Below, piece after piece: positions 15,318 to 22,738 of a stretch of 34,946 bases of DNA. The DNA is from Chloroflexota bacterium (lineage in GTDB: Bacteria > Chloroflexota > Anaerolineae > Promineifilales > Promineifilaceae): contig JABFFZ010000061.1 of the NCBI GenBank assembly GCA_013112725.1, forward strand, positions 1-34,946, written 5' to 3'. The notes beneath the pieces were generated by a model, which was given only the letters and a program-made list of their open reading frames with translations, was not told the DNA's origin and searched no databases. The position numbers and the translations under genes were made by a program. How positions within the stretch are numbered: the first letter of the stretch is position 1; each line of letters begins with the position of its first letter.

Positions 15318-16148
15318 TTGCCCCAATACGCTGCTCTGATTGAGTATGATGGCACAGCTTATTATGGCTTTCAGCGTCAAAAAGCTGATCAACCAACCAT
15401 TCAGAGCAAGCTGGAAGAGGCGCTTTACCAGATTATCCAACAGCCGGTGACGATTACCGGCGCTGGCCGTACCGATGCAGGTGTACATGCCCTGGGTCAG
15501 GTAGTCGGTTTTACAATCGAATGGCGGCATGGGGTCATGGCTCTACGAAATGCCTTGAATGTGCATCTGCCAGACGATATAGCTGTTTTACAACTGAAAG
15601 AGGCTCCCGTTTCTTTCCACCCCCGGTTTGATGCTAAGCGGCGGGCGTACCAATATGTGGTGTTGAATGCACCCACTCGCCGGCCCATGGCCCGGTTGAC
15701 TAGCTGGCAGGTGGCACGGCCGTTGCAAATAGACCAGATGAACGCCGCCGCCGCCGCCCTCCACGGTGAGCATAATTTTGCCACCTTTGGCCAACCATCT
15801 AAAGGCGACAATTGTGTGCGGCACGTTTTTGCCGCCTGGTGGCAGCGGCAAGGAGAATTCCTGCTCTTTTTTATAGAAGCCAATGCTTTTTTGTACCGTA
15901 TGGTACGCAGCCTGGTTGGTTCTTTGAAACTGGTGGGAGATGGGACCTGGACAGTAGATGATTTTGTAGCTGCATTGCAGAGCCAGGATCGGGCTATGGC
16001 TGGCCCGACGGCCCCGGCACAGGGGTTGTTTCTGGTATACGTGGCTTATGACGATTTGAGATTTGAGATTGGCGACAGGCAATCTCAAATCTCCGAACCA
16101 TTTCTGGGAGAGATATGTAATGAAAACAACGATTACCAAACCGGCTGA
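15318..16148 (+). CDS. truA: tRNA pseudouridine(38-40) synthase TruA with a repeat-derived tail
   Basis: TruA converts uridines 38-40 of the tRNA anticodon arm to pseudouridine. The catalytic motif GAGRTDAGVHALGQ gives Asp53. The N-terminus ALIEYDGTAYYGFQRQ and the C-terminal FLYRMVRSLVGSLKLVGDG fit the family. The TTG start at 15318 is just after the rplQ stop and has TTGAGGATT in front of it. The family normally ends about where FLVYVAYDD is read. The last 30 residues (RFEIGDRQSQIS...) are read through a heptamer array and hairpin, and the gene overlaps rplM by 29 bp. Confidence 0.93.
   Translation: MPQYAALIEYDGTAYYGFQRQKADQPTIQSKLEEALYQIIQQPVTITGAGRTDAGVHALGQVVGFTIEWRHGVMALRNALNVHLPDDIAVLQLKEAPVSFHPRFDAKRRAYQYVVLNAPTRRPMARLTSWQVARPLQIDQMNAAAAALHGEHNFATFGQPSKGDNCVRHVFAAWWQRQGEFLLFFIEANAFLYRMVRSLVGSLKLVGDGTWTVDDFVAALQSQDRAMAGPTAPAQGLFLVYVAYDDLRFEIGDRQSQISEPFLGEICNENNDYQTG
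16053..16092 (+). repeat. Heptamer array and 12-bp hairpin at the 3' end of truA
   Basis: GATTTGA is repeated at 16053-16066 and then diverges. AGATTTGAGATT (16059-16070) pairs perfectly with AATCTCAAATCT (16081-16092) around a ten-base loop. The array lies inside the truA reading frame, encodes its foreign-looking tail, and precedes the rplM Shine-Dalgarno GGGAGAG. Confidence 0.75.
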
Positions 16149-16548
16149 TGTTGAGCGGACATGGTATGTTGTAGACGCAGATGGGCAAACGCTTGGCCGC
16201 CTGGCGGCCAGAGTGGCCGCCGTTTTGCGTGGCAAACACAAGCCGGGCTTTTCGCCGTCGGTTGATTGTGGTGATTACGTCATCATTGTGAATGCCGACA
16301 AGATTCATGTCACCGGCAATAAATTGACCGATAAAATGTACTATCACCATTCCGGATATCCTGGCGGCCTGACGGAAATGACGCTGCGGGACCAACTGAA
16401 GCGTTATCCGACGCGCCCGGTGGAAATGGCGGTGAAAGGGATGCTGCCCAAGAATAAATTGGGGCGGCAAATGATCAAGAAATTGAAAGTTTATCAGGGC
16501 GCAGAGCATCCCCATCAGGCACAGCAGCCTTTACCGTTGGAGTTATAG
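16120..16548 (+). CDS. rplM: 50S ribosomal protein L13
   Basis: The 142-residue protein has RTWYVVDADGQTLGRLAARVA, DYVIIVNADKIHVTGNKL and the end KGMLPKNKLGRQMIKKLKVYQGAEHPHQAQQP, diagnostic of L13. L13 is an early large-subunit assembly protein. The ATG at 16120 follows GGGAGAG. The frame upstream of it is repeat sequence. rpsI follows, as in most bacteria. Confidence 0.97.
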   Translation: MKTTITKPADVERTWYVVDADGQTLGRLAARVAAVLRGKHKPGFSPSVDCGDYVIIVNADKIHVTGNKLTDKMYYHHSGYPGGLTEMTLRDQLKRYPTRPVEMAVKGMLPKNKLGRQMIKKLKVYQGAEHPHQAQQPLPLEL

Positions 16549-16564
16549 GCAGGAGATTTAGTAA

Positions 16565-16978
16565 ATGGCAGATACAGATACAAGACGTTATTATGAAGGC
16601 ATTGGCCGGCGCAAGCGGGCTTCGGCGCGGGTGCGGATTTATGTGGATGGTGATGCTACCGGCGCCATTACCGTCAACGGCAAAGAAGCCAAAGAGTATT
16701 TTCCGCGTTTTGGGGATTACCTGATTCTGACCGGGCCGTTGTCTGATGCCAAATTGACGGGCAAGGCTGATGTCAGCGTACACATTAGCGGCGGCGGCAT
16801 TACCGGGCAAACCAGCGCCGTGCGGCTGGGGCTGGCGCGGGCGTTGGTGAAATATGACGAGAATCTGCGCAGTCCGTTACGCAGCGAGGGCCATCTGACG
16901 CGGGATGCCCGTGTAAAGGAACGCAAGAAGCCAGGTTTGAAACGCGCCCGTAAAGCGCCAACCTATACCAAGCGTTAA
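16565..16978 (+). CDS. rpsI: 30S ribosomal protein S9
   Basis: The 137-residue protein has YYEGIGRRKRASARVRIYVDG, GGGITGQTSAVRLGLARALV and the basic C-terminal tail RDARVKERKKPGLKRARKAPTYTKR whose terminal Lys-Arg reaches the P site. CAGGAGAT precedes the ATG. It is the last gene of the ribosomal cluster. Confidence 0.97.
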   Translation: MADTDTRRYYEGIGRRKRASARVRIYVDGDATGAITVNGKEAKEYFPRFGDYLILTGPLSDAKLTGKADVSVHISGGGITGQTSAVRLGLARALVKYDENLRSPLRSEGHLTRDARVKERKKPGLKRARKAPTYTKR

Positions 16979-16990
16979 ATCGGGTGGCGG

Positions 16991-17082
16991 TTGAGTGGCG
17001 ACCGGACATCCGATTTCTTTGAGAAATGGGATGTCTGACACGAACGAATGGAAATGTCATTTCTATAAGAGATATGGAGATT
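16991..17082 (+). repeat. 92-bp two-hairpin dispersed element, copy 1
   Basis: This segment is about 89 percent identical by eye to 25479-25572. It contains GACATCC...GGATGTC around a TTTGA-type loop, and a second smaller hairpin (GGAAAT with ATTTC). It lies just after rpsI and before the operon terminator. No reading frame is carried, so it must be non-autonomous if mobile. Confidence 0.8.
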
Positions 17083-17150
17083 AAGTGATTAGCGTCACTC
17101 TCTCCATCTCATGCTTCTCCAAAAATTACAAGTAGATGCTTACAATGGTA

Positions 17151-17183
17151 AACAGGCGAGTGATAAACTCGCCTGTTTGTTTT
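17151..17183 (+). terminator. Rho-independent terminator of the ribosomal cluster
   Basis: AACAGGCGAG (17151-17160) pairs perfectly with CTCGCCTGTT (17168-17177) around a seven-base loop, followed by TGTTTT. This is a textbook intrinsic terminator 172 bp after the rpsI stop and 38 bp before the next gene. Confidence 0.92.
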
Positions 17184-17220
17184 AGATCCGCGAACGGCGC
17201 GATGTTTTTTAAGGTGAGTT

Positions 17221-18675
17221 ATGAGCATAACGATTGTGGGATTGGGGCCGGGCAACGGCCGTACCCTGACCCTGGAAGCGTGGCAACTGTTATCGGCGGC
17301 GGAGACGGTCTATTTGCGCACGGCGCGTCACCCGGCAGTGGCCGATTTACCTGACGGCGTGAGACTGGTCAGTTTTGATGATGTGTATGACACGGCCGTA
17401 TCCTTTGAAGCCGTTTATAGCCAAATTGTAGACACGCTGCTGGCACACGGCCGTGATCAGGATATTCTCTACGCTGTGCCTGGCCATCCCTTTGTGGGTG
17501 AATCTACCGTCACCCGGCTGGCAGCGGCGGCGAACGAGCAGGGGATTGTCATGCGAATTGTGCCCGGTTTGAGTTTTGTCGAGCCTTCGTTGACGGCCGT
17601 GCGGGTAGACGCCCTTGATGGCCTGCAAATTTTTGACGCCATTGAACTGACCCATTTCCATTACCCACCTCTCAACCCCGACGTGCCGGTCTTGTTGGGG
17701 CAGGTATACAGCCGGATGTTAGCCAGCGAGTTGAAGATGGTGTTGGCGGCCGTCTATCCTCCGCAACACCCCGTCCACCTGATTCATGCGGCGGGCACAG
17801 TCGTGGAGCAGGTCGAATCTATCCCTCTGTATGCCATTGACCGCAGCCCGCACATTGATCATCTTTCCTCGCTTTATGTGCCAGCGTTGCCGGCGGCTTC
17901 CAGCCTCATGTCGTTGGCTGAGACAGTGGCCCATCTGCGCAGCCCGGAAGGTTGCCCCTGGGATCAGGAGCAGACGCCGCAAAGCATGAGAACCGGTTTC
18001 CTGGAAGAGGCGTGTGAGGTGCTGGATGCGCTGGACGCCGATGATGTGGCCGGTTTACAGGAAGAGTTAGGTGACTTGCTCTATCATGTGTTGATGCAGG
18101 TGCAGATGGCGGCGGAAGTGGAAGATTTCACCCTCACCGATGTCATCGCCGGTATCGAGACCAAACTCAAACGGCGGCATCCCCACGTCTGGGGAGATTG
18201 GCAGGTGGACGACAGCGCCCATGTGGTGCGCAACTGGGAAATGCTTAAAAAGCAGGAGAAGGCCGAAAAACCGGCATCAGCATTGGATGGCGTACCGGTT
18301 TCCTTGCCGGCGTTGGCCCGCTCGCAAAAGATTCAGCATAAGGCGGCGCAGGTTGGTTTTGATTGGCCGGACATCAGCGGCGTGTATGCCAAACTGGACG
18401 AAGAGATGGCCGAATTAAAAGCTGCCGCCGATGCCGACCAGCGGGCCGAGGAGTTAGGTGATCTCTTGTTTGTCATTGTCAATCTGGCCCGCTGGTTAGC
18501 GGTTGATGCCGAAAGCTGTTTGCGGGAAGCCACTGGCAAATTTAGCCGTCGCTTCCAACTGACAGAGCAATTGGCCCGGCAGCGCGGCTTGCACATGCCG
18601 GAGATGAGCCTGGCGGCGTTGGATGCGCTGTGGGAAGAGGTGAAGGAGATGGGGGACGTGATGCGTGATGCGTGA
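17221..18675 (+). CDS. mazG: MazG-family nucleoside triphosphate pyrophosphohydrolase fused to a tetrapyrrole methylase-like domain
   Basis: The 484-residue protein has two parts, like B. subtilis YabN. Residues 1-220 resemble the SAM-dependent tetrapyrrole methylase fold (ITIVGLGPGNGRTLTLEAW start). Residues about 235-480 hold two MazG repeats: LRSPEGCPWDQEQT followed by EEACEVLDAL and EELGDLLYHV, then DEEMAELKAA and EELGDLLFVIVN. The paired ExxE and ExxD residues bind magnesium. MazG removes noncanonical or excess NTPs. AAGGTGAG precedes the ATG. The stop codon is the start of the third TGATGCG unit, so the last residues VMRDA are repeat-encoded. Confidence 0.93.
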   Translation: MSITIVGLGPGNGRTLTLEAWQLLSAAETVYLRTARHPAVADLPDGVRLVSFDDVYDTAVSFEAVYSQIVDTLLAHGRDQDILYAVPGHPFVGESTVTRLAAAANEQGIVMRIVPGLSFVEPSLTAVRVDALDGLQIFDAIELTHFHYPPLNPDVPVLLGQVYSRMLASELKMVLAAVYPPQHPVHLIHAAGTVVEQVESIPLYAIDRSPHIDHLSSLYVPALPAASSLMSLAETVAHLRSPEGCPWDQEQTPQSMRTGFLEEACEVLDALDADDVAGLQEELGDLLYHVLMQVQMAAEVEDFTLTDVIAGIETKLKRRHPHVWGDWQVDDSAHVVRNWEMLKKQEKAEKPASALDGVPVSLPALARSQKIQHKAAQVGFDWPDISGVYAKLDEEMAELKAAADADQRAEELGDLLFVIVNLARWLAVDAESCLREATGKFSRRFQLTEQLARQRGLHMPEMSLAALDALWEEVKEMGDVMRDA

Positions 18676-18686
18676 TGCGTGATGCG
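18659..18686 (+). repeat. Four tandem TGATGCG heptamers containing the mazG stop codon
   Basis: Four perfect copies of TGATGCG occupy these 28 bases. The TGA of the third copy is the mazG stop. Copies in other phases put TGA out of frame, so the seven-base period guarantees a stop within three units. Confidence 0.9.
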
Positions 18687-18731
18687 CGATCGGAAAGGTC
18701 TCTTGTTTCACGCTTCACGAGGTTCATTTCG

Positions 18732-18878
18732 CAGCCATTCTAAATTTGGCGGCAGATAAATCTGCACCAACAAAAGGCAAAGTCGGCCTTTGCCGATTGA
18801 CCCTAACCCGCGAAGGTGGGCTTTGCCCTTTGTAGGCGCGATTTTAATCGCTGGCTCTGGGTAAATTGAGAATTGCTG
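18732..18878 (+). mobile_element. MITE-like element, copy 1 (147 bp)
   Basis: This element shares its sequence with 28572-28750, including GGCAGATAAATCTGCACCAA, GGCAAAGTCGGCCT, GTGGGCTTTGC and GTAGGCGCGATTTTAATCGC. The right terminal repeat AAATTGAGAATTGCTG is intact. The left one (CAGCCATTCTAAATTT) matches its partner at 14 of 16 positions. It contains internal palindromes and no gene. It fills most of the 278-bp gap between mazG and the next gene. Confidence 0.85.
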
Positions 18879-18895
18879 CTCATTTCGGTTTCGAC

Positions 18896-18924
18896 TTGCC
18901 AAAGTAAGTGGTCTTGCATAAAGT
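18896..18924 (+). promoter_or_regulatory. Weak promoter candidate upstream of the SH3 protein gene
   Basis: TTGCCA and TAAAGT are separated by 17 bases, 30 bp before the GTG start. It lies just beyond the right end of the MITE-like element. Matches are 5/6 and 4/6 to the sigma-70 consensus. Confidence 0.3.
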
Positions 18925-18953
18925 ATAGGCGCAACTGATTTGGAGGAGATGAT

Positions 18954-19598
18954 GTGACGGCCGTATTGAACCTGCTGATTCCCTTTCTAGCTGCCCTGGC
19001 TGCTTTGGCCGGTATCTACTTTATGATCCGGGCGTTTTCCAGCCGGTCAGCCGAAACGCGCGCTACTTACAATGTAGCCCGGCAACATGCCCATCGTGAC
19101 AAACAAGTGGAACTGATTCGCTCGGTTTTCTCGTTTATCGTGGCGCTGATATTGTTGGGGGTGTACGGGTTTAGTCCACGTCCCCTCATTCCTGCCGCTA
19201 CCCCCACGCCTGTGCCGGAACCCACAACGGCCGTACCTCCCACACCCACCACTGCACCTACCCAGCCAACCGCCACCATATCTCCTGCTACCCCAGCGGC
19301 TACCGCCGCACCTACCGATGCGCCCACACTGACGGCTACGGCCGTGCCGCCCACTGCCACGCCGACCGATACCCCCACCGCTGCCCTCCTCACCGCCACC
19401 GTCAGCAGCGGCGTTGGTGTCTGGCTGCGCGCCGAACCCAGTACCGCCGCGGAACAGCTAGACTGGCTACTGGATGGTACGATTGTGACCGTATTACCGG
19501 AAACTGCCGCCGCTGAAAATCTGGCCTGGCAGCAGGTGCAAACGGCCGAAGGGCTGGTGGGATGGGTTGCCGTTCCCTTCATTACATACAACCAATAA
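18954..19598 (+). CDS. Membrane-anchored SH3-domain protein with Pro/Thr-rich linker
   Basis: The 214-residue protein has an N-terminal membrane segment (LNLLIPFLAALAALAGIYFM), a second one near residue 60 (SFIVALILLGVYGF), a linker of about 75 residues made of Pro, Thr and Ala, and a C-terminal bacterial SH3 domain (residues about 145-214: VSSGVGVWLRAEPS, GWVAVPFI). Such SH3 domains usually bind cell-wall peptides or glycans, so it probably anchors something at the envelope. The GTG start follows GGAGGAG by five bases. The linker is of the same type as in the SGNH proteins downstream. Confidence 0.75.
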   Translation: MTAVLNLLIPFLAALAALAGIYFMIRAFSSRSAETRATYNVARQHAHRDKQVELIRSVFSFIVALILLGVYGFSPRPLIPAATPTPVPEPTTAVPPTPTTAPTQPTATISPATPAATAAPTDAPTLTATAVPPTATPTDTPTAALLTATVSSGVGVWLRAEPSTAAEQLDWLLDGTIVTVLPETAAAENLAWQQVQTAEGLVGWVAVPFITYNQ

Positions 19599-19629
19599 AC
19601 ACAGCAGATTGGAGAAAAAAAGGACAAAC

Positions 19630-20985
19630 ATGACAACCTATCACTTCCCAAAAAGCTTTATTTGGGGCGCGGCCACTTCTTCTTACCAGATTGAAGGTGC
19701 CTGGCAGGCTGACGGCAAGGGCGAATCTATCTGGGATCGCTTTAGCCATATCCCCGGCAAAATTGAAGATGGCAGCACCGGTGATGTGGCCTGTGACCAT
19801 TACTACCGCTGGCCGGAAGATGTGGCCTTAATGCGTTCGCTTAACTTGCAGGCGTACCGCTTTTCCATCGCCTGGCCGCGCATCTTGCCGGAAGGCGTGG
19901 GGCGGGTGAACCAGAAAGGGCTGGATTTTTACGGCCGTCTGGTAGATGGCCTGTTAGAAGCGGGCATCACCCCCTTTGCCACCCTGTACCATTGGGACTT
20001 GCCGCAGGTATTACAGAACAAAGGCGGCTGGCCCGAACGCTTTTTGGTGGATGCTTTTGCTGAGTATGCCGATGTTGTTTCCCGTCACCTGGGCGACCGG
20101 GTGAAAAATTGGATGACGCATAATGAACCCTGGGTGGCGACCTTTGTCGCTTACCAGATGGGCGAACATGCGCCTGGGCTGCATGATCAGGCGGCGGCGC
20201 TGCGGGCAGCGCATCATCTGTTGGTGTCACACGGCCGTGCCGTGCCCATTATCCGCGCCAACAGCCCAGACGCTGAAGTCGGCATTGTGCTCAACACCAC
20301 CCACGTTTACCCCGCTTCCGCCAGCGCCGCGGATTATCACCAGGGGCGTTGGCTGGATGGTTGGATTAACCGCTGGTTTATGGATCCGCTGTACGGCCGT
20401 CACTATCCTGCCGATATGGTGGCCGCGTTTAGCGACCAACTGCATGGTATGGATTTTGTGCAGCCCGGCGATATGGACGCCATTGCCGTCCACACCGATT
20501 TTTTGGGCGTCAACTATTACACCCGCTCGGTAAACCGCGATGACAACGCGCCGGATAACCTGCCCCGCGCCGTTGATCCGTCGCTGAATGAACACACAGA
20601 AATGGGCTGGGAGGTGTACCCGGATGCTTTATTTGAATTGCTCATGCGGCTGCACACCGATTACCGCGCTCCAAAACTTTATATTACCGAAAATGGGGCC
20701 AGTTATAGCGATGGGCCAGACGCCACCGGCCGTGTGCCCGATACCCGTCGCCTAGATTATTTGCGTCACCATTTGCTGGCCTGCCACCGCGCCATCGAGA
20801 ATGGCGTGCCGCTGGCAGGCTACTTTGCCTGGTCGCTGTTGGATAATTTTGAATGGGCCAAGGGGTTTTCGCAGCGGTTTGGCCTGGTATGGGTGGATTA
20901 CGAAACGCAGCAGCGTATCCCCAAAGACAGTGCTTTATGGTATCGGGATGTGATCGGGCGGAATGGCGTAATCGGTGATCGGTAA
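19630..20985 (+). CDS. Glycoside hydrolase family 1 beta-glucosidase
   Basis: The 451-residue protein is a complete GH1 enzyme: FPKSFIWGAATSSYQIEG start, THNEP with acid/base Glu166, and ITENGAS with nucleophile Glu354, then the aglycone-site WSLLDNFEWAKGF. It hydrolyses beta-glucosides or related disaccharides by the retaining mechanism. There is no signal peptide, so it acts in the cytoplasm on imported sugars. The ATG follows AAAGGA by five bases. The C-terminal VIGDR is encoded by a heptamer array that contains the stop codon. Substrate cannot be fixed from sequence. Confidence 0.93.
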   Translation: MTTYHFPKSFIWGAATSSYQIEGAWQADGKGESIWDRFSHIPGKIEDGSTGDVACDHYYRWPEDVALMRSLNLQAYRFSIAWPRILPEGVGRVNQKGLDFYGRLVDGLLEAGITPFATLYHWDLPQVLQNKGGWPERFLVDAFAEYADVVSRHLGDRVKNWMTHNEPWVATFVAYQMGEHAPGLHDQAAALRAAHHLLVSHGRAVPIIRANSPDAEVGIVLNTTHVYPASASAADYHQGRWLDGWINRWFMDPLYGRHYPADMVAAFSDQLHGMDFVQPGDMDAIAVHTDFLGVNYYTRSVNRDDNAPDNLPRAVDPSLNEHTEMGWEVYPDALFELLMRLHTDYRAPKLYITENGASYSDGPDATGRVPDTRRLDYLRHHLLACHRAIENGVPLAGYFAWSLLDNFEWAKGFSQRFGLVWVDYETQQRIPKDSALWYRDVIGRNGVIGDR

Positions 20986-20995
20986 TTGGTAATAC
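20968..20995 (+). repeat. Heptamer array at the beta-glucosidase stop codon
   Basis: GTAATCG, GTGATCG, GTAATTG and GTAATAC lie in tandem. The TAA inside the third unit is the stop codon of the beta-glucosidase gene. Confidence 0.8.
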
Positions 20996-21050
20996 GATGT
21001 CCGCAGCCGAAAGCTCAACTTTGGTCTTTCAAATTTTAAGGTCACGACCG

Positions 21051-21080
21051 TTGACGGCCGTTTGTCCACAGAGTTATAAT
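21051..21080 (+). promoter_or_regulatory. Strong sigma-70-type promoter for a noncoding transcript
   Basis: TTGACG and a perfect TATAAT are separated by 18 bases. The predicted start is near 21087. No coding region follows for 300 bp, and a structured segment with a T-tract does. The -35 box overlaps one ACGGCCGT octamer. Confidence 0.7.
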
Positions 21081-21086
21081 GCCATT

Positions 21087-21312
21087 GCACCTTGACAGCT
21101 TTACCCCCTACCTATACCACCCCGGATGACACGGTAGATCGACTAGGAAAGTAGGCACTTTTGAAATCCCCGCTAGTGCGCCTGAATGCTTCCACATATG
21201 GAGTAAGCACAGGAAGCCAACATCTGTCAAAGGCCACCAAGAGATTCGGACACATTGAGCTGCTGAACACTTAGCCAATTCCAAATCTACCGTTCCTCAC
21301 CGGGGTTTTTTT
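21087..21312 (+). ncRNA. Structured noncoding RNA or leader candidate
   Basis: The segment between a good promoter and a T7 tract holds long-range complementarity. ACCCCGG (21119-21125) pairs with CCGGGGT (21300-21306), and ACGGTAGAT (21131-21139) pairs with ATCTACCGT (21285-21293). A 5x6 internal loop separates the two stems. Between them AGGCACT/AGTGC and GCTTCC/GGAAGC form local hairpins. TTGACAG (21092-21098) can pair with CTGTCAA (21224-21230), which would make a pseudoknot or an alternative fold. The size of the closed part (about 195 nt) is like 6S RNA, but I see no proof of that family. It could also be a long attenuator leader for the SGNH gene at 21393. Confidence 0.55.
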
Positions 21313-21380
21313 GTGCCCAACGCTTAAAGTTACACCTGATCTTCTACTTAATGTCGCCTGCACGATCAATCGCCCGGCGT

Positions 21381-21386
21381 TACAAT
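21381..21386 (+). promoter_or_regulatory. Minus-10 box placed for a leaderless start
   Basis: TACAAT ends seven bases before the ATG at 21393, with no Shine-Dalgarno between them. This is the spacing seen in leaderless promoters of several phyla. No convincing -35 box is visible. Confidence 0.35.
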
Positions 21387-21392
21387 CAACCT

Positions 21393-22643
21393 ATGCAACG
21401 TTGGCTGGTGTTTGGGATTGTGCTGCTCTTTTTGGGGCTGATTGGGCTGGGGATTGTGCGCCAGGAAATGGGAGGCGCCGCCCGGCAAACGGCCACTTCG
21501 ACTCCGCTTGGCGCCGGTGTGCCTGCTCTTTCTACTGCGTTTACGCCTGCCTTACAACCCGCTGCCCTCACGTCGGTCATGCCAACAGTGTTAGCGGGCA
21601 ACCCGACTGTGCCCCATGAAAGCGCCGCCAACACCCACACCGTCCAGGCCGGTGAAACGCTCTTTCGCATTGCCCAACAGTACGGCGTGACGCTGGATGC
21701 CCTGGTCGCCGCCAATCAGATTGCCAACCCCGCCCTGATCCACACCGGGCAACACCTGATCATCCCCGTAACTGCTGCACCTATTCCTGAAACGGCCGTT
21801 ATCACACCGCCAGAAGCGCCCCCTGCTGCTGCAGAATCCACCGTCCTGCCTGAACCGGCAGCCACCGCCGCTGACCCGGTTGAGAATCTGAACGGGGTTC
21901 CCCTATCCAGCATTATTGTTTTGCCGGAAAATGTCATTGCTCAGGCGCGAGCTATTTTTGCCCAGGGGCAGGTTTACGGCCGTAACCCCCACGCCTATTC
22001 CAAAGTAGGTGACAGCACCATCCAAAACCCGTACTTTATGGCCCGCTTTGATGAACCAGGTGGGTATAACCTGGGGCCATATGCTTATTTACAGCCCGCT
22101 GTAGATTATTTTGCCGGGTCTCACGGTCGTGAGGGTACGGCCGTGCGCAAAGGATTCCATTCCTGGACGGTTACCGATCCCCTCTGGGCGGATAAGGCGA
22201 TTTGCCAGGCCAATGAAACCCCCATCGCCTGTGAAATTCGGCTGCATAATCCGGCCATCATCATCATCCGCCTGGGGTCAAACGACGCCGGTGTACCCCA
22301 GATGTTCAACCAGAATGTGCGCCAGATTGTGGAACTGGCCATAGCCAACAGCGTCATCCCCGTCATCGGTACCAAAGCCGACCGGTTTGAAGGCAGTAAT
22401 GCCAACAACGACATATTGCGCCAAATTGCCGCCGATTACCAACTGCCATTGTGGGATTTTGACGTGGCAGCGCAGATGATTCCGGGGCGCGGTCTGGATG
22501 TGGATAATGTACATCTGACCACCTTTTATGCCCATGACTATGGCTCACCGGTCGCCTTTCAGCGCGGGCATGGCGTCCACAATCTGACGGCGCTGATGAT
22601 GTTGCAGGCGTTGCTGGATGAGGTTATTTTACCGGGTAATTAG
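21393..22643 (+). CDS. LysM-containing exported SGNH-type hydrolase/acyltransferase (paralogue A)
   Basis: The 416-residue protein begins with a signal-anchor (MQRWLVFGIVLLFLGLIGL). A LysM domain follows at about residues 81-125 (HTVQAGETLFRIAQQYGVT...LIIPV), then a Pro/Ala linker, then an SGNH-type domain from about residue 165. Catalytic candidates are Ser208 (GDS), Gly295/Asn297 (GSND) and Asp371-His374 (DNVH). Two Cys spaced by eight residues are shared with both paralogues and probably form a disulfide outside the cell. LysM binds N-acetylglucosamine-containing glycans such as peptidoglycan. In this neighbourhood an O-acyl transferase is more likely than a free esterase. The start at 21351 is rejected because it precedes the signal-anchor by 14 unsupported residues. 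Confidence 0.8.
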   Translation: MQRWLVFGIVLLFLGLIGLGIVRQEMGGAARQTATSTPLGAGVPALSTAFTPALQPAALTSVMPTVLAGNPTVPHESAANTHTVQAGETLFRIAQQYGVTLDALVAANQIANPALIHTGQHLIIPVTAAPIPETAVITPPEAPPAAAESTVLPEPAATAADPVENLNGVPLSSIIVLPENVIAQARAIFAQGQVYGRNPHAYSKVGDSTIQNPYFMARFDEPGGYNLGPYAYLQPAVDYFAGSHGREGTAVRKGFHSWTVTDPLWADKAICQANETPIACEIRLHNPAIIIIRLGSNDAGVPQMFNQNVRQIVELAIANSVIPVIGTKADRFEGSNANNDILRQIAADYQLPLWDFDVAAQMIPGRGLDVDNVHLTTFYAHDYGSPVAFQRGHGVHNLTALMMLQALLDEVILPGN

Positions 22644-22671
22644 GTTTTGGCTTTTTGGAGACCTTTATACA

Positions 22672-22735
22672 AGAGTGGAGATTAGAGATTGGAGATCGGC
22701 CAAGCATCCAATCTCCAATCTCTAATCCCCACTCT
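22672..22735 (+). repeat. Inverted heptamer arrays forming a 28-bp hairpin
   Basis: The arm 22672-22699 (built of GAGATTA/GAGATTG units) is complementary to 22708-22735 at 26 of 28 positions around an eight-base loop. The hairpin ends three bases before the ATG of the next SGNH gene and leaves no room for a Shine-Dalgarno. It could serve as a transcript end or stabiliser for paralogue A and limit translation of B. Confidence 0.85.
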
Positions 22736-22738
22736 CCA

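Noticed and set aside
21087..21312. tmRNA, RNase P RNA or SRP RNA
   Set aside because: No tRNA-like end with T-loop and CCA, no RNase P core motifs, and no SRP domain IV loop could be found.
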